The notes: generated by a model from the letters alone, not told the origin. Shown: positions 1 through 9,293, numbered from the stretch's first letter. The stretch is 64,000 bases of DNA from Halostella pelagica (GCA_005954745.1 CP040678.1:2046001-2110000); one strand, 5' to 3'. Translations and numbers: made by a program.

Positions 1-1
1 C

Positions 2-313
2 GCCGTCGCCGTCTGGCCCTTCGTCGACTACCACGAGGATCCGGTCCACTTCACGGCGAACCCGCTCGACCGCCCGTGGCAGACCGCGGTCGGCGTCGCG
101 GCCATCCAGATGATCATGGTGGCCTCCATCGCGGGCATGAACAACCTGCTCGCACGCGCGCTGGGCGTCGGAACCGAGGTGGTAAATCAGGTTCTCACCG
201 TTGCGCTGCTGGTCGTCCCGGTCGCCTCCGGCCTGCTTACCTACCGCGTCCTTCAGGGCGACGACGAGCGCAGCGAAACGGACGACGCGGCGGAGGTGGC
301 CGACGATGACTGA
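2..313 (+). CDS. Cytochrome b subunit of nitrate reductase complex, C-terminal part (NarC-like, partial)
   Basis: This is the 3' end of a gene that begins upstream of the window; the reading frame is open from base 2 to a TGA at 311-313. The visible ~103 residues contain a [18 protein letters not shown]-like soluble stretch, then one long hydrophobic helix and a second one, ending in an acidic tail. This resembles the C-terminal domain of cytochrome b (b6/bc1 type), which in described haloarchaeal nar operons (narA-narB-narC-orf4-narG-narH-orf7-narJ) precedes the small orf4 and narG. It would carry electrons from the quinol pool through a Rieske partner to NarGH on the outer face of the membrane. 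The identity rests mainly on position in the operon; the sequence alone would support only a membrane protein tail. It overlaps the next gene by 8 bases. Confidence 0.65.
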   Translation, partial: AVAVWPFVDYHEDPVHFTANPLDRPWQTAVGVAAIQMIMVASIAGMNNLLARALGVGTEVVNQVLTVALLVVPVASGLLTYRVLQGDDERSETDDAAEVADDD

Positions 314-518
314 CGCCCGCACCGCCGCGGACTGGCCGACCGAGGTCAGACTGTCGGCTCGGACGTATCGATATCTCGACCGCGCGAGCAAACTCCTCGG
401 AGTCGGGTTGGTCGCCCTCGGTCTCGAAGCCGGCGGCGACACGCTCGCGGGAGTGACACTCGGCGCGGTCGGCGTAGCACTAGCGCTGACGACCGTTTTC
501 GTACGGAAAGACGAATGA
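306..518 (+). CDS. Small two-helix membrane protein of the nar operon (orf4-like)
   Basis: A 70-residue protein starting at ATG 306, inside the end of the cytochrome b gene, and ending in the ATGA that starts narG. The N-terminal ~28 residues are hydrophilic and two hydrophobic helices follow (around [15 protein letters not shown] and [17 protein letters not shown]), ending with a charged RKDE tail. Haloarchaeal nar operons have an unnamed small gene at exactly this position between the cytochrome b gene and narG. I infer a structural or assembly role at the membrane; no catalytic residue is visible. The tight overlaps on both sides argue that it is translated with the nitrate reductase subunits. 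Confidence 0.75.
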   Translation: MTDARTAADWPTEVRLSARTYRYLDRASKLLGVGLVALGLEAGGDTLAGVTLGAVGVALALTTVFVRKDE

Positions 519-3466
519 ACAGAAACGACACACCGCAGAACGACGACGAGAGAACAGAGAAACCGGACCGCGAAGACCCCGAGATCGATGGACCTGCAGT
601 CGGCGACCCGCCGGGTGACCCGACGGACTCCGACGGGTCCGTGTCCCGCCGAGGCTTCCTCGAAGGCGTCGGCATCGCGTCGCTGCTCGGGATCGGGGGC
701 GCGTCCGCCGTCGGCGACGGGCTGTTCCAGATGGACGGGCTACAGACCGTCGACGACCCCATCGGCGACTACCCGTACCGCGACTGGGAGGATCTCTACC
801 GAGAGGAGTGGGACTGGGATTCGGTCGCGCGCTCGACCCACAGCGTCAACTGCACCGGCAGTTGCTCGTGGAACGTGTACGTGAAAAACGGGCAGGTCTG
901 GCGCGAGGAGCAGGCTGGTGACTACCCGCGCTTCGACGAGAGCCTGCCCGACCCGAACCCCCGCGGCTGCCAGAAGGGGGCCTGCTACACCGACTACGTC
1001 AACGCCGACCAGCGTATCAAACATCCGCTCAAGCGCGTCGGCGAGCGCGGCGAGGGGCAGTGGCAGCGCATCTCGTGGGACGAAGCGCTCACGGAGATCG
1101 CCGAACACGTCGTCGACGAGGTCCAAGACGGTCGCTACGACGCCATCAGCGGGTTCACGCCTATCCCGGCGATGAGCCCAGTCTCGTTCGCAAGCGGCTC
1201 CCGGCTTATCAACCTTCTCGGCGGTGTCAGCCACTCGTTCTACGACTGGTACTCGGACCTGCCGCCGGGCCAGCCGATCACCTGGGGGACCCAGACCGAC
1301 AACGCCGAAAGCGCCGACTGGTACAACGCGGACTACATCATCGCCTGGGGGTCGAACATCAACGTTACGCGCATCCCCGACGCGAAGTATTTCCTCGAGG
1401 CCGCGTACGAGGGCACCAAACGGGTCGGCGTCTTCACCGACTACTCACAGACGGCCATCCACACCGACGAGTGGATCAGCCCCGACTCCGGCACCGACAC
1501 TGCGCTGGCGCTGGGGATGGCCCGAACTATCGTCGACGAGGAACTGTACGACGAGGCCCACCTCAAGGAACAGACCGACATGCCCCTTCTGGTCCGCGAG
1601 GACACCGGGAAGTTCCTCCGCGCGAGCGACGTGCCCGCCGTGGAGACCGACGCGGACCGACCCGAGTGGATGCTCCTCATGGTCGACGCTGACGGCCGAC
1701 TCCGCGAAGCGCCGGGGTCGCTCGGCGAGCGAGACGGCCAGAAAGACTACTCGAAGAGCATCGACCTGGATTTCGACCCGCGCCTCGACGCCGAGCGGAC
1801 GGTCGAGACGACGGACGGCACCGTAGGCGTCCGGACGGTGTGGAACGAACTCCGCGACGAACTGGCCGAGTACGACCCGGAGACTGTCCACGAGGAGACC
1901 GAGGTCGGCAGGGAGACGTACCAGCGGGTCGCCCGCGAGTTCGCCGAGGCGGAGAAAGCGAAGATCATCCACGGGAAAGGCGTCAACGACTGGTATCACA
2001 ACGACCTGGGCAATCGCGCTATCCAGCTACTCGTCACACTGACTGGCAACCTCGGCGAGCAGGGGACTGGCCTGGACCACTACGTCGGTCAGGAGAAGAT
2101 CTGGACGTTCCACGGCTGGAAGACGCTCTCGTTCCCGACCGGGAACGTCCGGGGCGTGCCAACGACGCTGTGGACGTACTACCACGCCGGTATCCTCGAC
2201 AACACCGACCCCGACACCGCCGCGAAGATACGGGAATCTATCGATAAGGGGTGGATGCCCGTCTACCCCGAGGAGCGCGAGGACGGCTCCCGTCCGGACC
2301 CGTCGACGATGTTCGTCTGGCGCGGCAACTACTTCAACCAGGCGAAAGGGAACGTCGCCGTCGAGGAGGAGCTGTGGCCGAAGCTCGACCTCGTCGTCGA
2401 CATCAACTTCCGGATGGACTCGACGGCGATGTACTCGGACATCGTGTTGCCGACCGCGAGCCACTACGAGAAACACGACCTGTCGATGACGGACATGCAC
2501 TCCTACGTGCACCCGTTCACGCCCGCGGTCGAGCCGCTGGGCGAGTCGAAGACCGACTGGCAGATCTTCCGCGAACTCGCCGCGAAGATCCAGGAAGTGG
2601 CGACAGAACGTGGTGTCGACCCCGTGCAGGACCGGAAGTTCGACCGCGTGATCGATTTGACCACTATCCACGACGACTACGTCCGTGACTGGTCGACCGA
2701 CGAGGCGGACGCGCTCGCGGAGGACCGCGCGGCCTGCGAGTACATCCTCGAACACTCCGAGGAGTCGAACCCCGCCGACAGTGACGAGCAGATCACGTTC
2801 GCCGACACGGTCGAGCAACCCCAGCGACTGCTGGAGGCGGGCGACCACTGGACCTCGGACATCGAGGAGGGCGAGGCCTACACCCCGTGGAAGGACTACG
2901 TGCAGGAGAAGAACCCGTGGCCCACCGTCACCGGCAGACAGCAGTATTACATCGACCACGACTGGTTCCTCGAACTCGGCGAGGAGCTTCCGACCCACAA
3001 GGAGGGACCGACGAACACGGGAGGTGACTACCCGATGGAGTACAACACGCCCCACGGCCGGTGGTCTATCCACTCGACGTGGCGGGACAGCGAGAAACTG
3101 CTCCGCCTCCAGCGCGGGGAGCCCGTCGTCTACCTCCACCCCGAAGACGCCGCCGAGCGCGGCATCGAGGACGGCGACGCTGTCGAAGTGTTCAACGACC
3201 TCTCGACGGTCGAGTTGCAGGCGAAGATCTATCCGAGCAGCCAGCGCGGTACGGCCCGGATGTACTTCGCCTGGGAACGGTTCCAGTTCCCCGATGACAC
3301 CGATTTCAACTCGCTCGTGCCGATGTACATGAAGCCGACCCAGTTGGTGCAGTACCCGGAGGACACCGGCGAACACCTCTACTTCTTCCCCAACTACTGG
3401 GGACCGACCGGCGTCAACAGCGACGTCCGGGTCGACGTGCGGAAGAAGGGAGGTGACGGCGAATGA
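515..3466 (+). CDS. narG: Respiratory nitrate reductase alpha (molybdopterin) subunit NarG
   Basis: Catalytic subunit that reduces nitrate to nitrite at a bis-molybdopterin site. 983 residues. A twin-arginine export signal (SRRGFL, Arg45-Arg46) lies after an acidic leader, so the enzyme faces outside the membrane, as known for archaeal pNarG. The FS0 cluster ligands His109, Cys113, Cys117 and Cys152 keep the NarG spacing (His rather than Cys first). The segment YDWYSDLPPG around Asp244-Asp248 matches the region that supplies the aspartate ligand to Mo in NarG. The C-terminal ~150 residues form the molybdopterin dinucleotide-binding domain. It overlaps the preceding gene by 4 bases (ATGA) and narH by 4 bases, so it is translationally coupled in the nar operon. 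Family assignment is very secure. Confidence 0.97.
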   Translation: MNRNDTPQNDDERTEKPDREDPEIDGPAVGDPPGDPTDSDGSVSRRGFLEGVGIASLLGIGGASAVGDGLFQMDGLQTVDDPIGDYPYRDWEDLYREEWDWDSVARSTHSVNCTGSCSWNVYVKNGQVWREEQAGDYPRFDESLPDPNPRGCQKGACYTDYVNADQRIKHPLKRVGERGEGQWQRISWDEALTEIAEHVVDEVQDGRYDAISGFTPIPAMSPVSFASGSRLINLLGGVSHSFYDWYSDLPPGQPITWGTQTDNAESADWYNADYIIAWGSNINVTRIPDAKYFLEAAYEGTKRVGVFTDYSQTAIHTDEWISPDSGTDTALALGMARTIVDEELYDEAHLKEQTDMPLLVREDTGKFLRASDVPAVETDADRPEWMLLMVDADGRLREAPGSLGERDGQKDYSKSIDLDFDPRLDAERTVETTDGTVGVRTVWNELRDELAEYDPETVHEETEVGRETYQRVAREFAEAEKAKIIHGKGVNDWYHNDLGNRAIQLLVTLTGNLGEQGTGLDHYVGQEKIWTFHGWKTLSFPTGNVRGVPTTLWTYYHAGILDNTDPDTAAKIRESIDKGWMPVYPEEREDGSRPDPSTMFVWRGNYFNQAKGNVAVEEELWPKLDLVVDINFRMDSTAMYSDIVLPTASHYEKHDLSMTDMHSYVHPFTPAVEPLGESKTDWQIFRELAAKIQEVATERGVDPVQDRKFDRVIDLTTIHDDYVRDWSTDEADALAEDRAACEYILEHSEESNPADSDEQITFADTVEQPQRLLEAGDHWTSDIEEGEAYTPWKDYVQEKNPWPTVTGRQQYYIDHDWFLELGEELPTHKEGPTNTGGDYPMEYNTPHGRWSIHSTWRDSEKLLRLQRGEPVVYLHPEDAAERGIEDGDAVEVFNDLSTVELQAKIYPSSQRGTARMYFAWERFQFPDDTDFNSLVPMYMKPTQLVQYPEDTGEHLYFFPNYWGPTGVNSDVRVDVRKKGGDGE

Positions 3467-4524
3467 CCGCACAGGATGCGGATGCGGGCGACGAAACGGT
3501 CGACATTGCGGAGGGGATCGACCACCAGGTCGCGATGGTGATGGACCTCAACAAGTGCATCGGCTGTCAGACGTGTACGGTCGCGTGCAAGTCGCTGTGG
3601 ACGGAAGGCGGCGGGCGCGACTACATGTACTGGAACAACGTCGAGACCAAGCCCGGGAAAGGGTACCCGCGCGACTGGGAGGAGTCCGGTGGCGGCTGGA
3701 AATCAGACGAGCACGGCGAGCGCCAGCCCGGGCAGATCCCCGACCAGGAGGACTACGGCGAGGCGTGGGAGTTCAACCACGAGGAGATCATGTACGACGG
3801 GAGCGACCAGCCGCTCCGGCCCGACGGCGACCCCGAGTGGGGACCGAACTGGGACGAGGACCAGGGGGCCGGCGAGTATCCCAACTCGTACTACTTCTAC
3901 CTCCCGCGCATCTGCAACCACTGCACGCACCCTTCCTGCGTCGAAGCGTGTCCGCGCAAGGCTATCTACAAGCGCGAGGAGGACGGTATCGTCCTGATCG
4001 ACCAAGAGCGCTGTCGCGGCTACCGCTACTGCGTCGAGGGCTGTCCCTACAAGAAGGTGTACTACAACGCGACGCAGAAGACATCAGAGAAGTGCATCTT
4101 CTGCTATCCCCGGATCGAGGGGGAAGGGCCAGAGGGCGAAACGTTCGCACCGGCCTGTGCGGAAGACTGTCCGCCGCAGTTGCGCCTCGTCGGCTTCCTG
4201 GACGACGAGGAGGGGCCCATACACAAACTCGTCGAGGAGTACGAGGTCGCGTTGCCGCTCCACCCTGAGTACCGGACGCAGCCGAACGTCTACTACATCC
4301 CGCCGTTCGCGCCGCCACAACACTCCGAGGACGGCGAAACGGTCGACGTCGACCGCATCCCGCGAACGTACCTCGAAGAGCTGTTCGGCGAGGGGGTCCA
4401 CGACGCGCTCGACACTATCGAGCGGGAGCGCGACAAAGTGGACCGCGGCGGATCCAGCGAACTGCTCGACATGCTCACGGACACGAATCCCGCACGCAAG
4501 TATCGGTTGGAGGTGTTCGACTGA
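3463..4524 (+). CDS. narH: Respiratory nitrate reductase beta (iron-sulfur) subunit NarH
   Basis: Electron-transfer subunit, 353 residues, with four cysteine clusters. The first is Cys32/35/38/42 (KCIGCQTCTVACK). A second group is at Cys151/154/159/163, and a third at Cys184/190/194, where Tyr187 stands at the position occupied by Trp in bacterial NarH. That missing cysteine marks a [3Fe-4S] centre. The fourth group follows the SEKCIFC segment. There is no signal of its own, so it is presumably exported together with NarG through the Tat pathway. A full Shine-Dalgarno GGAGGTGA sits at 3449-3456, six bases before the ATG, and the start overlaps the narG stop. The next gene follows after a 49-base gap. 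Confidence 0.97.
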   Translation: MTAQDADAGDETVDIAEGIDHQVAMVMDLNKCIGCQTCTVACKSLWTEGGGRDYMYWNNVETKPGKGYPRDWEESGGGWKSDEHGERQPGQIPDQEDYGEAWEFNHEEIMYDGSDQPLRPDGDPEWGPNWDEDQGAGEYPNSYYFYLPRICNHCTHPSCVEACPRKAIYKREEDGIVLIDQERCRGYRYCVEGCPYKKVYYNATQKTSEKCIFCYPRIEGEGPEGETFAPACAEDCPPQLRLVGFLDDEEGPIHKLVEEYEVALPLHPEYRTQPNVYYIPPFAPPQHSEDGETVDVDRIPRTYLEELFGEGVHDALDTIERERDKVDRGGSSELLDMLTDTNPARKYRLEVFD

Positions 4525-4573
4525 TGCGAGCGAAGTCGCGCTCGCCGGAACGGAGTTCCGGGGGTGTTCGACA

Positions 4574-5455
4574 ATGAGCGAGAACCGGGAGCCGGGAAAC
4601 GACTCGGAAACGCGAGCGGGCCGTTCCCGGGAGCGACGGTCCGTCGCTGTCGGAGCGATCGCCATCGCCAGTCTGATCGTTGTGACGACCGCGCTCGCAC
4701 CCATGCTGGTGTCCGCCCGCCCGGCGAACCAGATCCCGGTCGAGTCGGTGTCCGTCGACGACGAGCCACAGGACCCGACGAGCGATGCGTGGGACACCGT
4801 CCCCGCCGTCGACATCCCGCTGGCCAGCGCGCCGAGCGGCGTTCCCAACGCGAGCGACACGACCACCGAGACGGTCAGCGTTCAGTCGGCTCGAAGCGAC
4901 GAGCGGTTCTACCTCCGCCTGTCGTGGAGCGACGAAACGGCTGACAGCAACGCCACTGACCCGCGAGCGTTCGTCGACGCGATTGCGGTTCAGGTTCCGA
5001 AAAACACCAGTGCCCGGCCACCCATCGCCATGGGAAACACTGAGAACCCCGTGAACCTCTGGTACTGGAGCGCGGACGGCGAGACGGAGGAACTGCTCGC
5101 CGGGGGACCGGGGACGACGACCGAGTTCGAACAGGCAGCAGTGAATACGTCGGCGAGCCACGATAACGGGCGCTGGACGGTCGTCATGTCGCGGGACATC
5201 GAGTCCGACGCGACGAACCGGACCTCGCTCGCGGTCGACCGCGATGTCGACGTTGCGTTCGCGGTGTGGAACGGGTCGAACATGGAACGGTCCGGCCAGA
5301 AGTCGGTCAGCGAGTGGTACCACTTCCCGCTCGGATCCGGCCCGCAGGGACCGCCGTACGAGGCGATCCTGTGGACCATTGCCGGACTCGCGATCACCGG
5401 CGTGGCGCTGGTGACGATCCACGCGGTGCGAAACACCAGAGGTGAGACGAGATGA
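4574..5455 (+). CDS. Haem-b binding subunit of the ethylbenzene-dehydrogenase gamma type, membrane anchored (nar orf7-like)
   Basis: 293 residues from ATG 4574. A long upstream extension of the frame runs through narH and is not credible. An N-terminal hydrophobic segment (about residues 24-46) is followed by an extracytoplasmic domain and a second helix near the C-terminus (about 262-283). The soluble part has the pattern of the EbdC/DOMON haem-b domain: repeated short beta segments, FYLRLSWSDETADSNA, a PIAMGNTENP segment that could supply the axial methionine, and a VSEWYHFPLGSG segment near the end. In haloarchaeal nar operons an unnamed orf7 sits between narH and narJ. I infer that it relays electrons from membrane cytochrome to NarH. 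Residues for haem ligation are proposed by pattern, not proven. Confidence 0.75.
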   Translation: MSENREPGNDSETRAGRSRERRSVAVGAIAIASLIVVTTALAPMLVSARPANQIPVESVSVDDEPQDPTSDAWDTVPAVDIPLASAPSGVPNASDTTTETVSVQSARSDERFYLRLSWSDETADSNATDPRAFVDAIAVQVPKNTSARPPIAMGNTENPVNLWYWSADGETEELLAGGPGTTTEFEQAAVNTSASHDNGRWTVVMSRDIESDATNRTSLAVDRDVDVAFAVWNGSNMERSGQKSVSEWYHFPLGSGPQGPPYEAILWTIAGLAITGVALVTIHAVRNTRGETR

Positions 5456-6216
5456 ACACAGACAGGAACGGCGAAGCGGCGGACTGCTCCGGCGAGGTAT
5501 CACGTGACAGCGAAGCAAGCACCGACGAACCGCCGGTGGCCGAGCGACTCGACGCAAAGCGGGTCGACCGTCAGGCGGCCGCCCGCGGCGGGGTGTACGC
5601 GCTCCTCGCCGCGCTGTTTGACGAGCCGGACGAGTCGACGTACAGACGGATCGCGGCGGGCGATGTCGACGCAACCTGCCGCGACCTGCTCGATGCGACC
5701 GGTCTGGCAGTCGAAACGCCGGAGCTAACCGTCGAGGACGACCACGAGACGCTTTGCGCGCGGTTCAACGACCTGTTCACGGTCGGGTACGCGGAGTACG
5801 AGGACCGGACCGACGGCTCGCTCGACAGCCAGGGGCCGCCGGTATCGCTGTACGAGACGGCGTACCGGCCCGAGGCGTCGTGGAACGACGTGAACCTCGA
5901 CCTGGCGAGGGCGTACGACTACTTCGGCCTGGAGGTCGACCAGTCTGCCCGAGACAACCACGACTACCTCCCGTACCAGTTGGAGTTCGCGGGGTACCTC
6001 GCGCGCCGCGAGGCCGAGTCGTCGGCCGACGCCGCGCGGGCCAGGCTCGACCTTCACGACCGACATCTCCACGTCGTCGCCGGCGGCCTCGCCGACCGTA
6101 TCGACGAGGAGCACGGTACGGGCCTCTACGGCGAACTCGCCGACTTTCTCGACCGGTTCGTGACCGCCGACCAGACCGCTCTCGCCGAACGGTTCGAGGG
6201 AGGTGACGGCGGGTGA
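5452..6216 (+). CDS. narJ: Nitrate reductase assembly chaperone NarJ (TorD/DMSO-reductase chaperone family)
   Basis: A 254-residue, all-helical acidic cytoplasmic protein of the TorD/NarJ family, which holds the apo-catalytic subunit and helps molybdenum cofactor insertion before Tat export. The family features visible are the RGGVYALLAALFDEPDES-type first helix, a FNDLFTVGY segment in the middle, and PPVSLYETAYRPEA before a DYFGLEV motif. The Shine-Dalgarno GAGGTGA lies at 5439-5445, before the ATG at 5452, which overlaps the stop of the preceding haem subunit gene. The position directly behind the nar structural genes supports NarJ rather than a chaperone for another molybdoenzyme. Confidence 0.9.
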   Translation: MNTDRNGEAADCSGEVSRDSEASTDEPPVAERLDAKRVDRQAAARGGVYALLAALFDEPDESTYRRIAAGDVDATCRDLLDATGLAVETPELTVEDDHETLCARFNDLFTVGYAEYEDRTDGSLDSQGPPVSLYETAYRPEASWNDVNLDLARAYDYFGLEVDQSARDNHDYLPYQLEFAGYLARREAESSADAARARLDLHDRHLHVVAGGLADRIDEEHGTGLYGELADFLDRFVTADQTALAERFEGGDGG

Positions 6217-7106
6217 GCGGACGCCGAGCCGACGAGATGGCCGACAGCCGTCTCGAAGCGGTCGTCGCCCGACTCTCGACGGAGTCGCCGCTTTCGACAC
6301 GCACCGCCGCGGGGGTGCTGGCGCTTCTCTCGGTCGCAGCGACGACGCTGTACCGTATCGCTCACAACGCACCCGGAACGCTTCCCGACCCGCTCAGAGA
6401 GTTCGTAACCGTCTTGCTCCCGGTCGGCGTCGCCGGCCCCGCGTTAGCGGGACTGCTCCTCGCAACGACTGCGGACGCACCCGGCGAGCGTATCGGTCTC
6501 GCCTTCGCCGGCGGCTTCGGGCTGGTCGCACTCGCGTCGCCGATGGCGTGGCTTCCCGCCGCTACCGGCGTCGTTTTCGGAGGCGGGCTCGCCACGGTCA
6601 GCCGTGTCCGGCGGCTCGGGCGAGATGCGAGCGTCGCCTCGATTCGCCGCGCAGGCGTCGTGACCGTCCTCACGGCCGGCGTCGTCGTATCGCTCGCGGC
6701 GACGGCGGGCGTTGAAACCGTGACTCTCCGTCCGCTCGGCTCTGGGCTCGCGCTATTCGGCGTTGCGCTGGTGCCGCTTCTCGTCGGTATGGACCGAGCG
6801 AGTCTGACCGTCGGCGCGCTCGCTGGCCTCCTGACGTACGGGACCGCAGCGAGCATCCCGTACGTGATGGGCGCAGTGCTGCTCGTGGGTGTCGGGGTCG
6901 TCGGCGCACCCCTCGCGCTCGTCGTCCTCGCCGTCGGGGGCGGCGTCGCCGGACTCGCTCACACGCTCCGCCGGGGCCGGGTCGACGCCGCGCTCGGTAC
7001 CGGGTTACTTCTCGCGGCCGGCGTCCCCGGGACGCTGATCCGGGCGCTGGGAGTCGTCGTCGCCGTCGCGCTACTGGTCGACTCGCGAGGGGGTGAGACA
7101 GCGTGA
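6213..7106 (+). CDS. Polytopic membrane protein co-translated with narJ
   Basis: 297 residues starting at GTG 6213. The start is chosen because it overlaps the narJ stop (GTGA) and lies six bases after a perfect GGAGGTGA (6199-6206). An in-frame ATG at 6237 is the alternative. The protein is dominated by Ala/Val/Leu/Gly helices; I count roughly eight membrane segments, with short charged loops containing arginines. I do not recognise a named family or any metal- or haem-binding motif. Its strict coupling between narJ and the HEAT-repeat gene suggests that it serves nitrate respiration, for example as an accessory anchor or a transporter-like protein, but that is inference from position only. 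Confidence 0.7.
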   Translation: MSGRRADEMADSRLEAVVARLSTESPLSTRTAAGVLALLSVAATTLYRIAHNAPGTLPDPLREFVTVLLPVGVAGPALAGLLLATTADAPGERIGLAFAGGFGLVALASPMAWLPAATGVVFGGGLATVSRVRRLGRDASVASIRRAGVVTVLTAGVVVSLAATAGVETVTLRPLGSGLALFGVALVPLLVGMDRASLTVGALAGLLTYGTAASIPYVMGAVLLVGVGVVGAPLALVVLAVGGGVAGLAHTLRRGRVDAALGTGLLLAAGVPGTLIRALGVVVAVALLVDSRGGETA

Positions 7107-7933
7107 GAGACGAAGAAGAAGCGACCGACGGGCCGCCGGACCCGCAACTCCACCCCGAACAGAGTCCCGGGTTCGACGAGGAGCCCGAAGGACTGGAAGA
7201 CATCGAGGTCGACCGCGACGTGACGATCGGCGAGGCGTCACCGGAGGAACTCGCGGCCAGTGACACCGAACCCGTCGAAGACGATGCCAGGGGCGACCTG
7301 CTCGCGGCGCTCGCCGGAGATGATGTCATCGAGCGTCGTCGCGCTGCGCTCGAACTCGCGGAGCGAACGTACGACGACCGCACGGTCCGCGCACTGAGCA
7401 AGGCTGCGACGACCGACGACGACGCCGAAGTACGGCAGTTCGCCGTCGAGGCGCTGGCGAAACTCGGCGGGGAAGTGGCCGCCGAGACGGCGCTCGCGCT
7501 GACCGACGACCCAGAGCCGTGGGTCCGCGCGGAGGCCGTCGTCGCCTTGGACCGACTCGACCGAGCCGAACACGAGGACCCCATCGAGTCCGCGCTGGAC
7601 GACGGGCATCACGCCGTCCGCCGGAACGCCGCGGTGTCCCTGTTCAAACACCGTGGCGAGGGCGCGCTCCCCGTGCTCGTCGAGGCGGCCGACGACCCGA
7701 GCGAACGGGTCCGAGAGTGGGCCGCGCATCTGCTCGGCGGTATCGACGACGAGCGGGCGCACGAGACACTGGACCGACTGGCCGACGACGACAGCAGCAT
7801 CGTCCGCGAGACCGCCGTGCGTGCGCGGGAGGTCGACGCCGGCAGCTTCCGCCGGCAGTTCAGCGGCACCCTCGACGAATCGGACCGCACGCTCCCGGGA
7901 GAAGACGACCTCAACCGAACGCCGAACCTCTGA
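7103..7933 (+). CDS. HEAT-repeat protein in the nar cluster
   Basis: 276 residues from GTG 7103, overlapping the previous stop (GTGA) and preceded by GGGGGTGA ending at 7096. After an acidic ~60-residue leader come about five tandem helical repeats of the PBS-lyase/HEAT type (for example RALSKAATTDDDAEVRQFAV, then ALALTDDPEPWVRAEAVVAL and ALDDGHHAVRRNAAVSLF). Such repeats are protein-protein interaction scaffolds. There is no signal peptide or catalytic site. Lying between a membrane protein and an Mrp-type ATPase in the nar run, it could be an assembly scaffold for the reductase or its Fe-S clusters; this is inferred from context. The repeat assignment itself is clear. Confidence 0.8.
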   Translation: MRDEEEATDGPPDPQLHPEQSPGFDEEPEGLEDIEVDRDVTIGEASPEELAASDTEPVEDDARGDLLAALAGDDVIERRRAALELAERTYDDRTVRALSKAATTDDDAEVRQFAVEALAKLGGEVAAETALALTDDPEPWVRAEAVVALDRLDRAEHEDPIESALDDGHHAVRRNAAVSLFKHRGEGALPVLVEAADDPSERVREWAAHLLGGIDDERAHETLDRLADDDSSIVRETAVRAREVDAGSFRRQFSGTLDESDRTLPGEDDLNRTPNL

Positions 7934-7935
7934 CC

Positions 7936-9279
7936 ATGACTGACCACTCACACCCGACGACCGACGCCGACCAAACCGCGTCCGACGATACGGCCGCGGC
8001 TGCGGACGAACGCACCGACACTGTCGACTCCGATGCCAACAGTCTCGAAGACCGGGTCGAATCCGCTTTGCGTGCCGTCCGCGACCCCGACGCCGACGTG
8101 ACCGTCTTCGAGGCGGGACTTGTGGAGTCGATACGGATCGAGGGGGCCGACGTGACCATCGAAGCCGCCGTCGCCGAGTTCGACGAGGAGAACGCGACGA
8201 ACGTGATGGGCGCGATGTTGCGCGCGGTTCGCGACGTTCCCGGCGTCGATAGTACCCACGTCGAACCGGTCGCCCCGTCGGCAGGTGACAGGAACCTCGG
8301 CGTCGCCGGGTTCGATACGGTGATCGCCGTCGCCAGCGCGAAAGGGGGCGTCGGTAAATCGACCGTCTCGACCGGTCTCGCTTGCGCGCTCGCGGCCGGC
8401 CGGCCGACGGGACTGTTCGACGCCGACATCCACGGCCCGAACGTCCCGTCGCTCCTCGACGTGTCCGGCCCCGTCCGCTCGGACGACGAGGGCCACCCCC
8501 TGCCCGTCGACGCGTCCACTCCCGACGCGGAACTCGACGTAATGAGCGTCGGCCTGATGGAGGACGGAGCCCCGCTCGCCTGGCGCGGTGCGATGGCCCA
8601 CGACGCGCTGACGGAACTGTTCGAGGACACGGCGTGGCGCGCCGAGGACACGCTCGTCATCGACCTGCCACCGGGCACCGGCGACATCGTCCTCACCACG
8701 CTTCAGGAGGTTCCGGTCGACGGCGTCGTCGTCGTGTCGACTCCGTTCCCGGCGAGCCTCGACGACACCGCTCGGAGCATCGAACTGTTCCGGGACAACG
8801 ACGTGCCGGTCCTCGGAGCAGTCATCAACATGGGCGGGTTCACCTGTCCGTCCTGCGGTGACGAACACGACCTGTTTCCGGGAAGTTCGCCAGCCGACAC
8901 GCTGTCCGCGCCGGTCCTCGCCGAAATCCCGTTCTCGACTGACCTCCAAGAGACCCCCGTCCCCGGCGCTACACCGACGGAGATGGGCCGTCTCGCCGAC
9001 GCCGTGGCCGACGCGGCGGCGACCGCGTGGGACCTCGACGTACCTGACGACGCGGTCGATATTCGCGGCGACCCCCCGGAGAAACGGCGCGAACGCGTCG
9101 CTGAACGGTTCGAATCGCTAGACAGCGGGGCGACGTTTACGCTCGTCAGTGACAGAGACCCGTCGCCCGTCAGAGGGTACCTTGCTGAGGTCGTTGACCG
9201 CGATCCGGCCGCTATCGACTCGTTCGAGGTTGACCGACGGACTCCGGACGATTGGGTCCTCACGGCCGTCCGCCCGTAA
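7936..9279 (+). CDS. Mrp/ApbC (Nbp35-type) Fe-S cluster carrier ATPase with N-terminal MIP18 (DUF59) and C-terminal DUF2249-like domain
   Basis: 447 residues. After a disordered acidic leader, a MIP18/DUF59 domain spans about residues 36-112. The deviant Walker A (SAKGGVGKST, about 134-143) begins the P-loop domain. The CPSC pair Cys304/Cys307 is the conserved site at which ApbC/Nbp35 proteins hold a transferable 4Fe-4S cluster. The last ~75 residues (from PPEKRRERVAERFESL to the end, including TLVSDRDPSPVRGYL) look like a DUF2249 domain. The fusion is unusual; ordinary haloarchaeal Mrp proteins end earlier. It starts two bases after the HEAT-repeat gene. I infer that it matures Fe-S clusters for the many-cluster NarGH complex. 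Confidence 0.88.
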   Translation: MTDHSHPTTDADQTASDDTAAAADERTDTVDSDANSLEDRVESALRAVRDPDADVTVFEAGLVESIRIEGADVTIEAAVAEFDEENATNVMGAMLRAVRDVPGVDSTHVEPVAPSAGDRNLGVAGFDTVIAVASAKGGVGKSTVSTGLACALAAGRPTGLFDADIHGPNVPSLLDVSGPVRSDDEGHPLPVDASTPDAELDVMSVGLMEDGAPLAWRGAMAHDALTELFEDTAWRAEDTLVIDLPPGTGDIVLTTLQEVPVDGVVVVSTPFPASLDDTARSIELFRDNDVPVLGAVINMGGFTCPSCGDEHDLFPGSSPADTLSAPVLAEIPFSTDLQETPVPGATPTEMGRLADAVADAAATAWDLDVPDDAVDIRGDPPEKRRERVAERFESLDSGATFTLVSDRDPSPVRGYLAEVVDRDPAAIDSFEVDRRTPDDWVLTAVRP

Positions 9280-9293
9280 CCGAATCGTCGAGC

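Noticed and set aside
2027-3472. Long open frame antisense to narG (481 codons)
   Set aside because: It mirrors the narG codon structure, is rich in Val/Arg/His strings without motifs, and is a GC-skew shadow of a certain gene.
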